Source of the DNA: Cyclostephanos tholiformis
Taxonomy: Eukaryota > Bacillariophyta > Thalassiosirophyceae > Thalassiosirales > Thalassiosiraceae
DNA length: 21,205 nucleotides
NCBI GenBank assembly: GCA_036939975.1
Contig: JALLPB010000487.1
Location: 1-21,205, forward strand
Reading direction: 5' to 3'
Below are positions 1 through 8,156 of the stretch, piece after piece. The notes below the pieces were generated by a model. The model was not told the DNA's origin and searched no databases. It saw only the letters and a program-made list of their open reading frames with translations. The position numbers and the translations under genes are program-made. Each line of letters starts with the position of its first letter. The stretch's first letter is position 1.

Positions 1-50
1 TCCTAATAGTAGAAAAAACAATAACAAACAATTGTTAACTGAAACCAGTG

Positions 51-72
51 CCGCAGGCCCTATCGGCTTGTT
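51..72 (+). repeat. 22-bp dispersed repeat, inverted copy at 14864-14885
   Basis: The block starting ccgcaggccctatc is found again in reverse complement at 14864-14885 with one mismatch in 22 bases. In both places it is followed by A/T-rich sequence. The distant copy lies 27 bp upstream of the TrmO-like start codon. It may be a piece of a dispersed element or a shared promoter-type motif; two copies cannot decide this. Confidence 0.6.
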
Positions 73-817
73 GTTATAAATAAAGAAGAAAATAACCAGA
101 AGGAATTTTACTGAGATGCCAATTACACATACTATAACCAGGAAAGCAGAGACTGAGTGAGGGGGTTTGACATTTAAAAACATGAGAGGAGAAGAATATG
201 TTTTTGATCATGACAACAAGTATGAAATGAATCTGTAGATGCCACACCATTCCCGGATATACCCACAGTATCTAGTAAAGCTAACTCTGAGGCATTCTTT
301 CTATTTCTTGATGGATCTACTTTTTGGCGCCCCAGGCAACCCACAGTGCAAATCAGACCCAACCAAGCATACCCAGGCTCATCATGCTGGAATGTGCAGC
401 AGAATGCCATGGGTGTGGGCAGAGGCCTTGACTGGCAAAATTTTGTTTTGAAATGCACTAATAAAAATACCAACACTACTCACCCCCCAGAGAAAAAACA
501 AACAATTCAAATGTTCCCGATGTCACCCATGTTGTGGCATGCAGGCACATTGCACCAGAATGGATGCCAGAGGGCCATGGATGGTGGCAGAGGCCAGTGG
601 CAGACATGGCATGGCATCATATCATCTTGTTGTTGTGGTGTATTGTGTGTGGATGTGAGATTTTCTGTATTCATACAGTTCCTAAGCACAGAGATGTGAG
701 ATTTTTTGCATATCTGCCCCACTGGGCATTCAAAGATCACACCAAAAATACCCTCACTAAAGTAAGGTATTTACTTCTAACATACACATAAAACATAGAG
801 AAGGGTTTTCAAAACCT

Positions 818-833
818 CTCCACCATGGTGGAG
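818..833. repeat. 16-bp perfect palindrome
   Basis: The sequence ctccaccatggtggag equals its own reverse complement. It is immediately preceded by a second short palindromic stretch (ggttttcaaaacc, 803-815). It lies in a gene-free region, so it may be a remnant of a hairpin or element end, or chance. Confidence 0.4.
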
Positions 834-1065
834 TTGGGGGTAAAATGGAAATCACACAATTGTCGGACAATGCACATAATCCCATGGTATTGCAGTGGTT
901 AATATGTAGCATGGTATCTATTATCTATTATACACAATATGAGACTTGTGAGTGCAGTAGAGACCTCTATATTTAGTTTAAGGATCAAGAACTGCATACA
1001 TGTAGGTAGGCACCAAGGTCAGGAATGAATACAGGTGGAATGAGCCTGTGATACATGGTTAAATG

Positions 1066-1314
1066 TTAGATGAACATATGGACAGCAGAGCAGAGTGGAG
1101 ATAAATTTGCATTAGTGACACCCAAACCTAATAATTGTGTGGTGTGTATGCTCGGGGTAGGTGCTGAGTGTGAGTTGCCAAAAAATATTTTGTGATGACA
1201 GTGTTGAGTTAGACCAGGTGATGTCCACTGTTTAGAGGATACTAATTGGGCATAGTGGTTTGAATGCTCATATGTACACAAGTGTTGCATTTGGTCTAAT
1301 TTGGCACCATTCAC
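1066..1314 (-). pseudogene. Very decayed copy of the reverse-transcriptase element tail
   Basis: On the minus strand this stretch encodes GNSHSAPTPSI followed by a QLLGLGV-like run. That matches the end of the larger relic at 6026-6314, which reads GNSFTAPTPSI then QQLGL. In a neighbouring frame, RPNA followed about 15 residues later by PISIL, then a TW pair, parallels RPNA, PTGIL and HSW in the larger relic. Matching pieces fall in different frames with stops between them, so this is an old inactivated copy. No RT core is visible on either side; the adjacent sequence is a pogo-like fragment. The function of this tail domain is unknown. Confidence 0.6.
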
Positions 1315-1393
1315 ATTGTTGAGGGTGGGTGAAAGATGTGAGAAAGAAGCAGAACACAGGCCTGAATAATACCTAAGGATTGATCATGAATAG

Positions 1394-1612
1394 GATAAGT
1401 ACAGCATCCAGATGGACTTTATCCCACCTGACTGTACCGGTCTTCTTCGGCCATTTAATGTTGGATTCAACAAGGCTTTCTTGGCCAAGTTGAGGACTGA
1501 ATACAATAATTGGCTATGGAGCCAGGATCCAGACAAGCCAATTTGTCTGCAGAATTTTCCCCAAGAGGTTGTGTGTTTGTTGAACCATTGTGTCATGGTT
1601 AGTAGAATATAG
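1394..1612 (+). pseudogene. Fragment of a pogo/Tigger-like DDE transposase
   Basis: An open frame of about 72 codons reads DKYSIQMDFIPPDCTG, then LLRPFNVGFNKAF, then LRTEYNNWLW. This is the conserved end of the DDE_1 (pogo/Tigger/jerky) catalytic domain: a strand ending in IPP-CT, then L-P-D-V-NK-F, with the usual D here changed to N in the PFNVG part. A stop codon (tag, 1391-1393) lies directly upstream, and the helix-turn-helix region and the first two catalytic aspartates are missing. It is a truncated relic, unrelated in type to the piggyBac element at 3372-6025. The family call rests on motif recognition from memory. Confidence 0.7.
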
Positions 1613-2727
1613 TTGTATTGTGAGTCATGGTTAATAGTGTTGTTGAGATCTGTTGGAATGAAGTTTAGGTCATACACAGTTTAAGCAATTTGCAAGAAAA
1701 AGAATCGCTACATACCCCTGCAACATCTAATGTTAGTGATTCATAAAATGAGATACATCTTTGACAAGATAGCTGTCTTCCTATCTACAAGACGATTCCA
1801 TCAATACCCAATACTTCTATTGCACATGCCATATTTGGTCCAACAATTTTTCGCACTGTTTTGTCATGATGATGTCATGGTTGTGTGCACCTTTGTGGGT
1901 TGTGAGTTGAAACAGAAACCCCAGGTCTCTGTAGGAACTTTACAAAACACTATATTATCTACTTAGCACTTTTAGCTTCCCATTAACAAGACAACATGTT
2001 GTTTTTGATTCTCTAAACTGTGAACCCAAGGTACAATTGTGCTTAGATCTGTTACAGCTAATCCCAAGAATAAACAAATTATTAACATTAGCTGCACGGT
2101 CATGTTGGGAAAAAGTTATGTTAACATATACCATGTAGCGCTGAGATTAGTTGTCATGTGATCTTGTGAAACCGGATTGTTAACACCGTATGGTTGAATC
2201 TCAAGACTGAGTCAACGTGACATATGTAATCCTGAGACCACATATTGCAATCTTGAGAGCAAAAAAAATCATGAAATAATCAATTTCTTGAATTCTTAAT
2301 ATCACATGTCGTATGTCGTGGTCTTTACATCACACCTTACAATGCAAAGAATATGCTTTTTTGTATTCACTTGGTATTTTGGAATGCTAATACTGCATGC
2401 TGAGGTCCTAACATCACATGCCAAAATGTCACAAATTAGCTTTTGTACTCATTTGAATTCTCAAAATCACATATGCAGCATTAATATATCAAATATGGCT
2501 AGTCTACAATTTGTTGAGACTACAAGTATGGAGCTATTACCACACCACAAACAGGCAGATTGTGACAGTTTTGCCAAAAAAATTGAAAATAAGTTAAGAC
2601 TACATAGTCGTGGTCCTAACATCAAACTATGTGGTCTTAGCACACCTTGCATTGCCAAGATTAGCTGCCACAGATCTGTAGCTTGCACGTGGGCATATTA
2701 TGTGAAACGTGAGTGTCCAAAGTGATG
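1613..2727. other. AT-rich region without a recognisable gene
   Basis: Open frames at 1730-1966 and 2306-2725 (+) have no domain I recognise, no family motif and a composition typical of non-coding AT-rich DNA. Degenerate repeats occur within the second (separate entry). Near 2150-2265, the words aatctcaagac, aatcctgagac and aatcttgagag recur loosely. I regard the region as decayed repeat DNA. Confidence 0.5.
2315..2690 (+). repeat. Degenerate dispersed repeats with ggtcytaacatcac core
   Basis: Blocks beginning gtggtctttacatcacacc (2315 area), gaggtcctaacatcacatgc (2400 area) and gtggtcttagcacacct (about 2629) can be aligned for about 60 bases each. The first two lie roughly 84 bp apart and share an acaatgcaaagaat-like middle and a ctttt-gta-tcatttg end. 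Similarity is about two thirds, estimated by eye. These are old diverged tandem copies. They explain the 139-codon open frame across this stretch, which I do not call a gene. Confidence 0.4.
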
Positions 2728-3363
2728 TTATGAGAGAAGCAATATCTTGTCAGCTAGTTGATTTGTCATAATTTGTTTTGCAGGTGATTGTATGTTCATT
2801 GAGGTCTGTTTGGTTATTTGTGATGAAGTCACATGTAGGACAGCAACAAATTCAACCAAATAAGAATGTCTCCTTGTGTAGGTGGACAGTGTGTGATTGG
2901 ATAGTTTGCATATGTTGTCGCCATTGTTGTACATTGGGCATGTACTGACTGGACAATTTTGGCCCATCCTTAGGATGGCACTGGCATGAACAAGATGTCT
3001 GCTGGTGTTGGAGAGTACAGTTCAGTTTGTGTAATTGGAGGGAATAATGATTGGTAGGATGATTAGATTAAGCAAATAAGGTTTTTTTCCAATGCCACGG
3101 GAAGTGAGATGTGCAATTTTGATGTAAGTTAGTTTTGTGCCTAGAAGAGATGGGTGAAGACATGATTCCATGAGGATGGATGATGTGTCGATGAGCACTT
3201 TAGTTAGTGCGTCATATGAGTCAAGGGCTGTAGAGAGTCTTGATTGGATATTGCTGATGGTTGTGGCAATCGGAATAGAGAATTTGATGTGTCGTCTCTC
3301 AAGGTTGTTTGTGGCGGCCGATGCTTTGTGAAGGCGTTTGAGTGGTGTCGGGGTTGTCTGATG
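2728..3363 (-). pseudogene. A/C-rich degraded coding relic left of the piggyBac element
   Basis: One minus-strand frame stays open for 113 codons from 3363 to 3025. It then has a single stop (tga, 3024-3022) and continues in the same frame for 98 more codons to a taa at 2728. It contains helix-like segments (RRHIKFSIPIATTISNIQSR) and, after the stop, CPVSTCPMYNNGDNICKL then HTLSTYTRRHSYLVEF. The spaced Cys/His pattern resembles the zinc-containing tail of some retroelement polyproteins, but I cannot name the domain. Composition (A/C-rich on the coding strand) and strand match the reverse-transcriptase relic on the other side of the piggyBac insertion, so it may be that element's displaced end. 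No plausible ATG opens the frame. Family unknown. Confidence 0.4.
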
Positions 3364-3371
3364 TCATACAG

Positions 3372-3405
3372 ATTGGATATTCTACCCCCCACTATGAATT
3401 CATAG
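3372..3405 (+). repeat. piggyBac left terminal inverted repeat
   Basis: It starts attggatattctacc and ends in the palindrome ctatgaattcatag (3392-3405). It pairs with 5989-6025 in reverse complement, with one substitution in the C-run and a spacer length difference of about three bases. Confidence 0.8.
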
Positions 3406-3410
3406 TTTTA

Positions 3411-3424
3411 CTATTAATTCATAG
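3411..3424 (+). repeat. Left subterminal motif ctattaattcatag
   Basis: This 14-bp near-palindrome contains TTAA and is repeated exactly at 5798-5811, just after the transposase stop codon. It differs by one base from the terminal palindrome at 3392-3405. It could be a transposase binding site; that is inference from its symmetric placement. Confidence 0.6.
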
Positions 3425-3694
3425 TTTATTCGTCGAGCGATACACCATGGTTTTTTGTTGCCAATTGAAGCGACGAGTTGGAATATGCTCGATCACCCTC
3501 TTGGGAAGGTGTACCTTTGTGGCGGCTCGCTGATCCCCGATGCTGATTGTGAAATAAATGTCGGCGCACCGCCAGTTGGGGAAATCATGGTTGCGATCAC
3601 ATCCCACAACTCGGGGTTGTGGGTTGTGGGGGCTTACCCTACGTAGGAACACGTAGGTACGATACTAGGTTTTCGGCGATGGCTCATTTCCACC

Positions 3695-5787
3695 ATGCCG
3701 CGAACCTCTCTCCCCGGTGGTATCGGAGCCGTCGGCTCCGCCATGGCTCGGTTCTTCCATCCCAGCAAGCCAATCAGGGACAAATGGCCCCACGATGAGA
3801 AGCGCCGTCTCACTGGCGTCCTTGTGACAGGAGAGACAATGCGGCGCATAGGAAAAAAAGACCGGAACTGCTACAAAGTTCGCATCCCCGAGATTGATGA
3901 TGGAACAGAGTTCTTCGTGGCAAAGTATAACTTCAAGGTGGAGGAGGCGCCCGCCACTCCCTTCGAGAGCGAGGCACCTCAGCCGAATGCGCCCCCACCG
4001 ATTCCTACACCCGTCTTTGATGCTGCTCGCTCATCTGTCAGAAATGTTGTCACCAACATCGAAGGGCGGATGCGTGTTGAGACGCAGGAGGACATCACAG
4101 ACCTCCGACATCAGGGGATCGAGGTTGACGACGACAACGAGCCCGCGCCAGAGAACGTGCCGGTGCCGGGTGAAGCCGTTCCTCCTCCGGGTGGTGGTAG
4201 ATGGGAGAAACCGACCGTTTGCAGCCGTCGTTCAAACAACTACCAGAACCATGCCGGGCGTTTCACGGATCACCGGTGGGACCAGATCGCGGACTACGAT
4301 GAGTTCCAAGTCTTTCGAGTGTGCTTTCCCGAAGAATGGCTTCTCAATGTCTGTATCCCTATGACCAACAAGGGGCTTGCCAAGAAGGTGGACCTCCAAG
4401 AGTTCTACGTCTTCTTAGGATGCATCTTTTTCATGTCGTGCTACCAGGGAATTGCAGACCGGGAGCTGTGGTGGTCTGCACGTCCCATCGACATGTTCGA
4501 TGGGGCGCCGTTCAGACTCAATGCGTACATGTCGCGGAACAGGTTCCGCGAAATCATGCAGGCCCTTCGGTACACCGACAAGGACGAGCCGCTATTCTTC
4601 GTTGATCGGTTTCATGAAGTGCGTCAAATGATTGACTACTTCAACGATCACTACGAGAAGAGGTACCGGCCATCTTGGCTCAGCTGCATTGACGAGTCAA
4701 TGAGCACATGGCTAAACAAGTTTTGCCCTGGCTTTATGACCGTACCTCGCAAGCCTCACCCATTCGGTAACGAATATCATTCGATTGCGGACGGGGATGA
4801 CGGGAAGGCAATCATGTGGAGGGTGAAGATCGTAGAGGGGAAAGATCGACCGAAGAAGCCCGATGGGACTTGGGCTTTTCCGTCCAGATGGGAGCAGAGG
4901 GGGATGACCAAAACAGTTAGCCTGCTTCTGGAGATGACGGAGCCTATCCATGGTGCGGGGAAGGTTGTGGGAGGCGACAGTGGCTTTTGCGTGACACAGG
5001 GTGTACTCGCCCTCGACAAGGTTGGAGTAAAGGGGCAGTTCCTTGTAAAGAAGCGCAAGTACTGGCCCAAGTTTGTCCCGGGCGATTACATCGATCGATA
5101 CATGAGTGACAAGCCATTGGGGCACAGCGAATCATTCGTTCAGGTAATTGATGGTATCACATTTTACATTCATTGCACTCGAGATGCAGATTACGTCACT
5201 AAGATCATGTCAACGCACGGGATTCTTGACGAGATCCAAGATCACGTCACTTGGAGGCTTGTGAAAGGTGAGTGGAAGTCATTCAAGTATACCGAGCCAT
5301 TTAGCCGACACAACCGCTCGAAGCATTGGGTCGACGATGTGAATAATCGCCGACATGATCCAATTTCGTTGGAAGAAGGTTGGGCAACAAAATGGTGGCC
5401 AAACAGACAATTCACATTCATTAGGAGGCAAATGCGGTGCAGGCTCGGGCGCGTGCAAAGAAGGAGACTGCTACACCAACATTGGAATTTCGGAGGAAAC
5501 TAGCGGAGAAGATGATGACCAATAGGCTGGGGGATAATGGGGTGGCAGCTGCATCTCCAGTGCGCACTCGGGCCAGAGTATCGAATGATCATGTGCTCAG
5601 TAAGCGCGCAAAAAACGAGGGAAAATGGAATTTCTATACGCGCAAATTCAATGAAGTCAGGACGCTGTACGTCGCCCGTCCATGCTCCGTTTGCCGCGTA
5701 AACACCAGGGACTATTGCTCGTGTGACCCTGGACGGGACCTCTGCCAGGTTTGCTTTGGAAGGCATTTGCAAGAGCATGGCGGATAG
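3695..5787 (+). pseudogene. piggyBac-family transposase, frameshifted near the C-terminus
   Basis: The main frame (3695-5503) encodes the DDE_Tnp_1_7 (piggyBac) fold. Residues 1-170 are a basic, proline-rich N-terminal region. The conserved core begins near 196 and includes RELWWSARPIDMF (256-268). Candidate catalytic aspartates are D333 (CIDESMSTW), D428 (GGDSGFCV) and D547/548 (VDDVNNRRHDPISLE). The strand WWPNRQFTFI (567-576) follows, then coherence is lost: the plus-one frame from 5425 reads EANAVQARARAKKETATPT, as family members do, and ends in a Cys-rich tail with CSVC, CSC and CQVCFGRH elements, stopping at 5787. A small deletion near 5420-5425 best explains this, because the second frame has a stop at 5422. 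The catalytic core is intact, but the normal frame does not reach the DNA-binding tail. An error in the sequence is possible. Confidence 0.88.
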
Positions 5788-5797
5788 AATTACGGTA

Positions 5798-5811
5798 CTA
5801 TTAATTCATAG
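5798..5811 (+). repeat. Right subterminal motif ctattaattcatag
   Basis: It is an exact copy of the 3411-3424 motif in the same orientation, 10 bp after the transposase stop codon. About 180 bp of non-coding element DNA separates it from the right terminal repeat. Confidence 0.6.
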
Positions 5812-5988
5812 TTGCGATTTTTGGTTACTTTTTCACGTGCAAATCTGTATCTCTAGCAATACCCCATCTTTTATTATGGGGATTTTTGCACCGGGACTCT
5901 GTGGGAATACATCTGGGGCATCTCTTCTCACTGGGGAAGTATGTGGGAAAGTTACCGGAAGGTCCTTAACTAACCCTTACATTGTTGA

Positions 5989-6025
5989 CTATGAATTCAT
6001 AGTTTTGGGTGGTAGAATATCCAAT
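5989..6025 (-). repeat. piggyBac right terminal inverted repeat
   Basis: It begins with the palindrome ctatgaattcatag (5989-6002) and ends ggtagaatatccaat. In reverse complement it matches the left end at 3372-3405. The immediate outside flanks (tacag on the left, ttaga on the right) do not match, so no target-site duplication is seen. Confidence 0.8.
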
Positions 6026-6892
6026 TTAGAAACACACAAAGACCGAGCTGTTGTAGCATCGTAATAGAGGGCGTGGGAGCTGTAAAAGAATTACCATAAA
6101 AGGTGCGTAAGCGTTGCAATTTCCACGAGTGGTTGGCGTGAGGGAGAATGCCAGTGGGACTGGGAAACGACGTTATTCGTCGGTGCATTTCAATTGCGTT
6201 GGGTCGGGATGAAGGTAGGGACAACGGCGTGAGTGGTTTTGTACCAAAAAGGAAGGTGCGGGCGATTGGGCCGAGGCGTCCAAAAGGGTCGATGGCAAAT
6301 GGGAGAAGTGTCATGTTGTTGTGAAGGAGGTCGCCAATGATATCATCACCACGGATCAGTGTGCCGGTGGTGGGATCGTGCTTGTTGCCTCGGCATAATT
6401 TCGCTTTTCAAAGACTTGAAGATGTGAGTCGGCGTTGGCCGACAAGATTTGTAAAACATCTGGCGAGTCGAGGTCAAAGGAAGGGCATGTGGGTGGGTAG
6501 CTGATAGTGATGTCGGCACCAATTGTGGTATAGGGGCAAGCGTGTGTGATGAGTGGAGGGATGGATGGCTCTGGATTAAACGAAATGTCAAAGGGTCGTA
6601 CATTCGGTAGCATTGGCTCTTGGCTCCACCTGGAATTTTGATGTGGGAAGTAAGTAGCCGGAGGTGGAGAGGGCGGGGGTGAGTACGAGAGGTAGGCCGT
6701 TGCATATGTTGTTATGTACCTCGATTTTGCATATCCGTTTGCATTGGAAAATATGGTCTCCAAATTTGTCGGGGTGGCGTCCGCAAGGGCAGAAAGGCTT
6801 GGTCGTGTTGTTGAATATTGGTAATCGGAGTTTTCGTTTGATGAATATATCGAAGATCCAGGGTGGTTCTGTTGGAGTCGTTGCTGCGCCAC
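6026..6892 (-). pseudogene. C-terminal zinc knuckle and tail of the RT polyprotein
   Basis: A third frame reads FCPCGRHPDKFGDHIFQC (6791-6741 for the first to last Cys), a Cys/His zinc knuckle. It continues to LLPTSKF and a stop (tga) soon after. A different frame (to 6356) then gives RPFDISFNPEP, PYTTIGADITIS and SANADSHLQVFEKRNYAE. The spaced D, GAD and E/K residues could be a PD-(D/E)XK nuclease core, which is speculative. The last frame, open upstream of its first ATG, gives HDPTTGTLI, AIDPFGRLGPIARTFLFG, RPNA and NSFTAPTPSI before running into the piggyBac terminus at 6025. Three frames over 870 bases show clear decay. A homologous tail is at 1066-1314. Confidence 0.65.
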
Positions 6893-8117
6893 ATGGCGAT
6901 CAGTGGGTATGACATATGTGGTGATAGGATGCTGGGGAGGAGGTGGAGATGGTCCGGTGCATGGGTTGCGAATTCACGATGAGTGGCATTGCGGAGGTAT
7001 GATGTGAAATATTTGTTGATTCGATCGCGAGCACTTTTAGGTGACGTTGTTTGAAGGAAAGCTGTAATTTTTGAGGCCACAGGTGTTGAGGGTGATGTCC
7101 TGATGGTTGCCATATGCGGCAGGAGGCAGTGAAAATGTTGGAGGATGAGGGAAGCGGGTTTGGTGTCGATGGTGAAGAGTGAGCTGAGGCTGGGGTGTAC
7201 TGTATGGGGGAGTAGCATTTTGTGGAAGTAGAAGCCTGTGGTTGCGATGGAAGGGAGAGGGGAAGATCCGTTGCAGGAAGTGAGTATTCTTGTTTTGGAT
7301 GTGTTCACGAAGCATCCGAGCGATGCCCCGTTGGATCTAATTGTTTCGCATAGGAATTCCAGGTTGGGTAAGTAGACACAGGTTGAAATGTCATCAATGT
7401 ATGAGAGAAGGTGTGAGATGCCAACGTATCCGTCATCGCCATGGTTGCCGGAGGCCAGTCGTGTTGCGGCGCGTTCACGTGGGAGTGTGGTGATAGTGGG
7501 CAGCCCTGCGTGACGCCTTCATGCATTTGGAGTTGGCGCCATGAGCCGTCGTTCCATTTATGGTGAACAGTGGTTGCATTACTGTAGAAAAGTGTGGTGA
7601 GTGGTAGGAGCTCCGGGAAGTGTAGGTGGATGACGTCGAAAAACTTTTGACGTGAGAATGAATTGAACTGGTTTATGAGGTTGAAGAAGACTGCAGCACG
7701 TGTTGGTAGGTTGACGGTTCGTTGGGGTAGGTCGATGTATCTTTCCATGGCAAGTTGCATAGCTTTTATGACGAAGGTGGCGCCATTGTCTATCCCAATG
7801 GCGAAGTTGTAGGGGAAGAGGTGTGAGGCGAATTTAGACTTGAGGGTGCGTGTGATGTGTGTGGCAATAATTTGTCGGATGGTGGTTGGTATCTTGAGGG
7901 GGCGTAGTTTGGAGTGGTCAGATGGGTCCTTGTGGAGGCAGAAGAGGTAGACGTCGGTGAAGTATCGTGTGATGTTTGGTGGTATATCGTTTTGGTAAAT
8001 CTTGTTGAAGATGAAATGGAGGTTGAGTTTCAGTTGTGGTGTTGCTTTGCGGATGAGAGTGATGAACAAGTCAATGGAGTCGGAGGAGATGCCTGCACCT
8101 TTATTTTTCTTTGACAA
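6712..8117 (-). pseudogene. Reverse-transcriptase core, frameshifted and active-site damaged
   Basis: The frame 8117-7305 holds KLRPLKIPTTIRQII (RT fingers), motif A as FFNLINQFNSFSR and motif B as EGVTQGCPLSP (about 7523-7491). Motif A normally begins with Asp (F-D-L); here the codon at 7682-7680 is aac, Asn. Motif C, SYIDDIST (YIDD at 7401-7390), lies in another frame that continues to 6712. Between motif B and the RERAATRL segment about 20 residues expected for the family are absent, so a deletion with frameshift is likely near 7490-7460. Further on the second frame contains SAPDHLHLLPSILSP-type thumb sequence (here THAPDHLHLLPSILSP). Family placement is from motif order; close relatives occur as repeated genes in diatoms. 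Confidence 0.75.
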
Positions 8118-8156
8118 GAGGATTTTGTCACAGATATTCCCTGAAAGCTAGCAATG

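Larger units (their letters stand above)
1..1065. other. AT-rich gene-poor stretch with weak repeats
   Basis: I see no convincing gene here. Frames are short and not protein-like. Two stretches around 384-430 and 537-600 resemble one another over about 60 bases (both contain a ccatgg core followed by a gcagaggcc block), which suggests an old diverged duplication. A short direct repeat (gatgtgagatttt) occurs near 652 and 693. The stretch probably consists of decayed mobile-element sequence, but no family can be named. Confidence 0.5.
3372..6025 (+). mobile_element. piggyBac-type DNA transposon, about 2.65 kb
   Basis: The element is bounded by inverted repeats. The left end reads attggatattctacc, a C-run, then actatgaattcatag. 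The right end in reverse complement reads attggatattctacc, accc, aaa, then actatgaattcatag. Between them lies one transposase reading frame on the plus strand plus about 270-bp non-coding ends. Inside each terminal repeat is the perfect palindrome ctatgaattcatag, and further in on both sides lies a near-palindrome ctattaattcatag. A TTAA target duplication, the family's hallmark, is not visible next to the ends. Its length fits autonomous piggyBac elements. The transposase is frameshifted, so this copy is probably not autonomous now. Confidence 0.8.

Noticed and set aside
2306..2725. 139-codon plus-strand frame
   Set aside because: It is explained by degenerate tandem repeats; its composition is not protein-like.
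3242..3252. gattggatatt copy 130 bp left of the piggyBac end, as a possible target-site or solo end
   Set aside because: Only 11 bp match and the rest of the terminal repeat is absent, so chance is adequate.
4712..5125. Minus-strand frames within the piggyBac transposase
   Set aside because: They are shadows of a clearly homologous coding sequence.
3411..5811. TTAA words at 3414 and 5801 as the true piggyBac boundaries
   Set aside because: The sequences just inside these points are not inverted repeats, whereas 3372 and 6025 mark clear ones.
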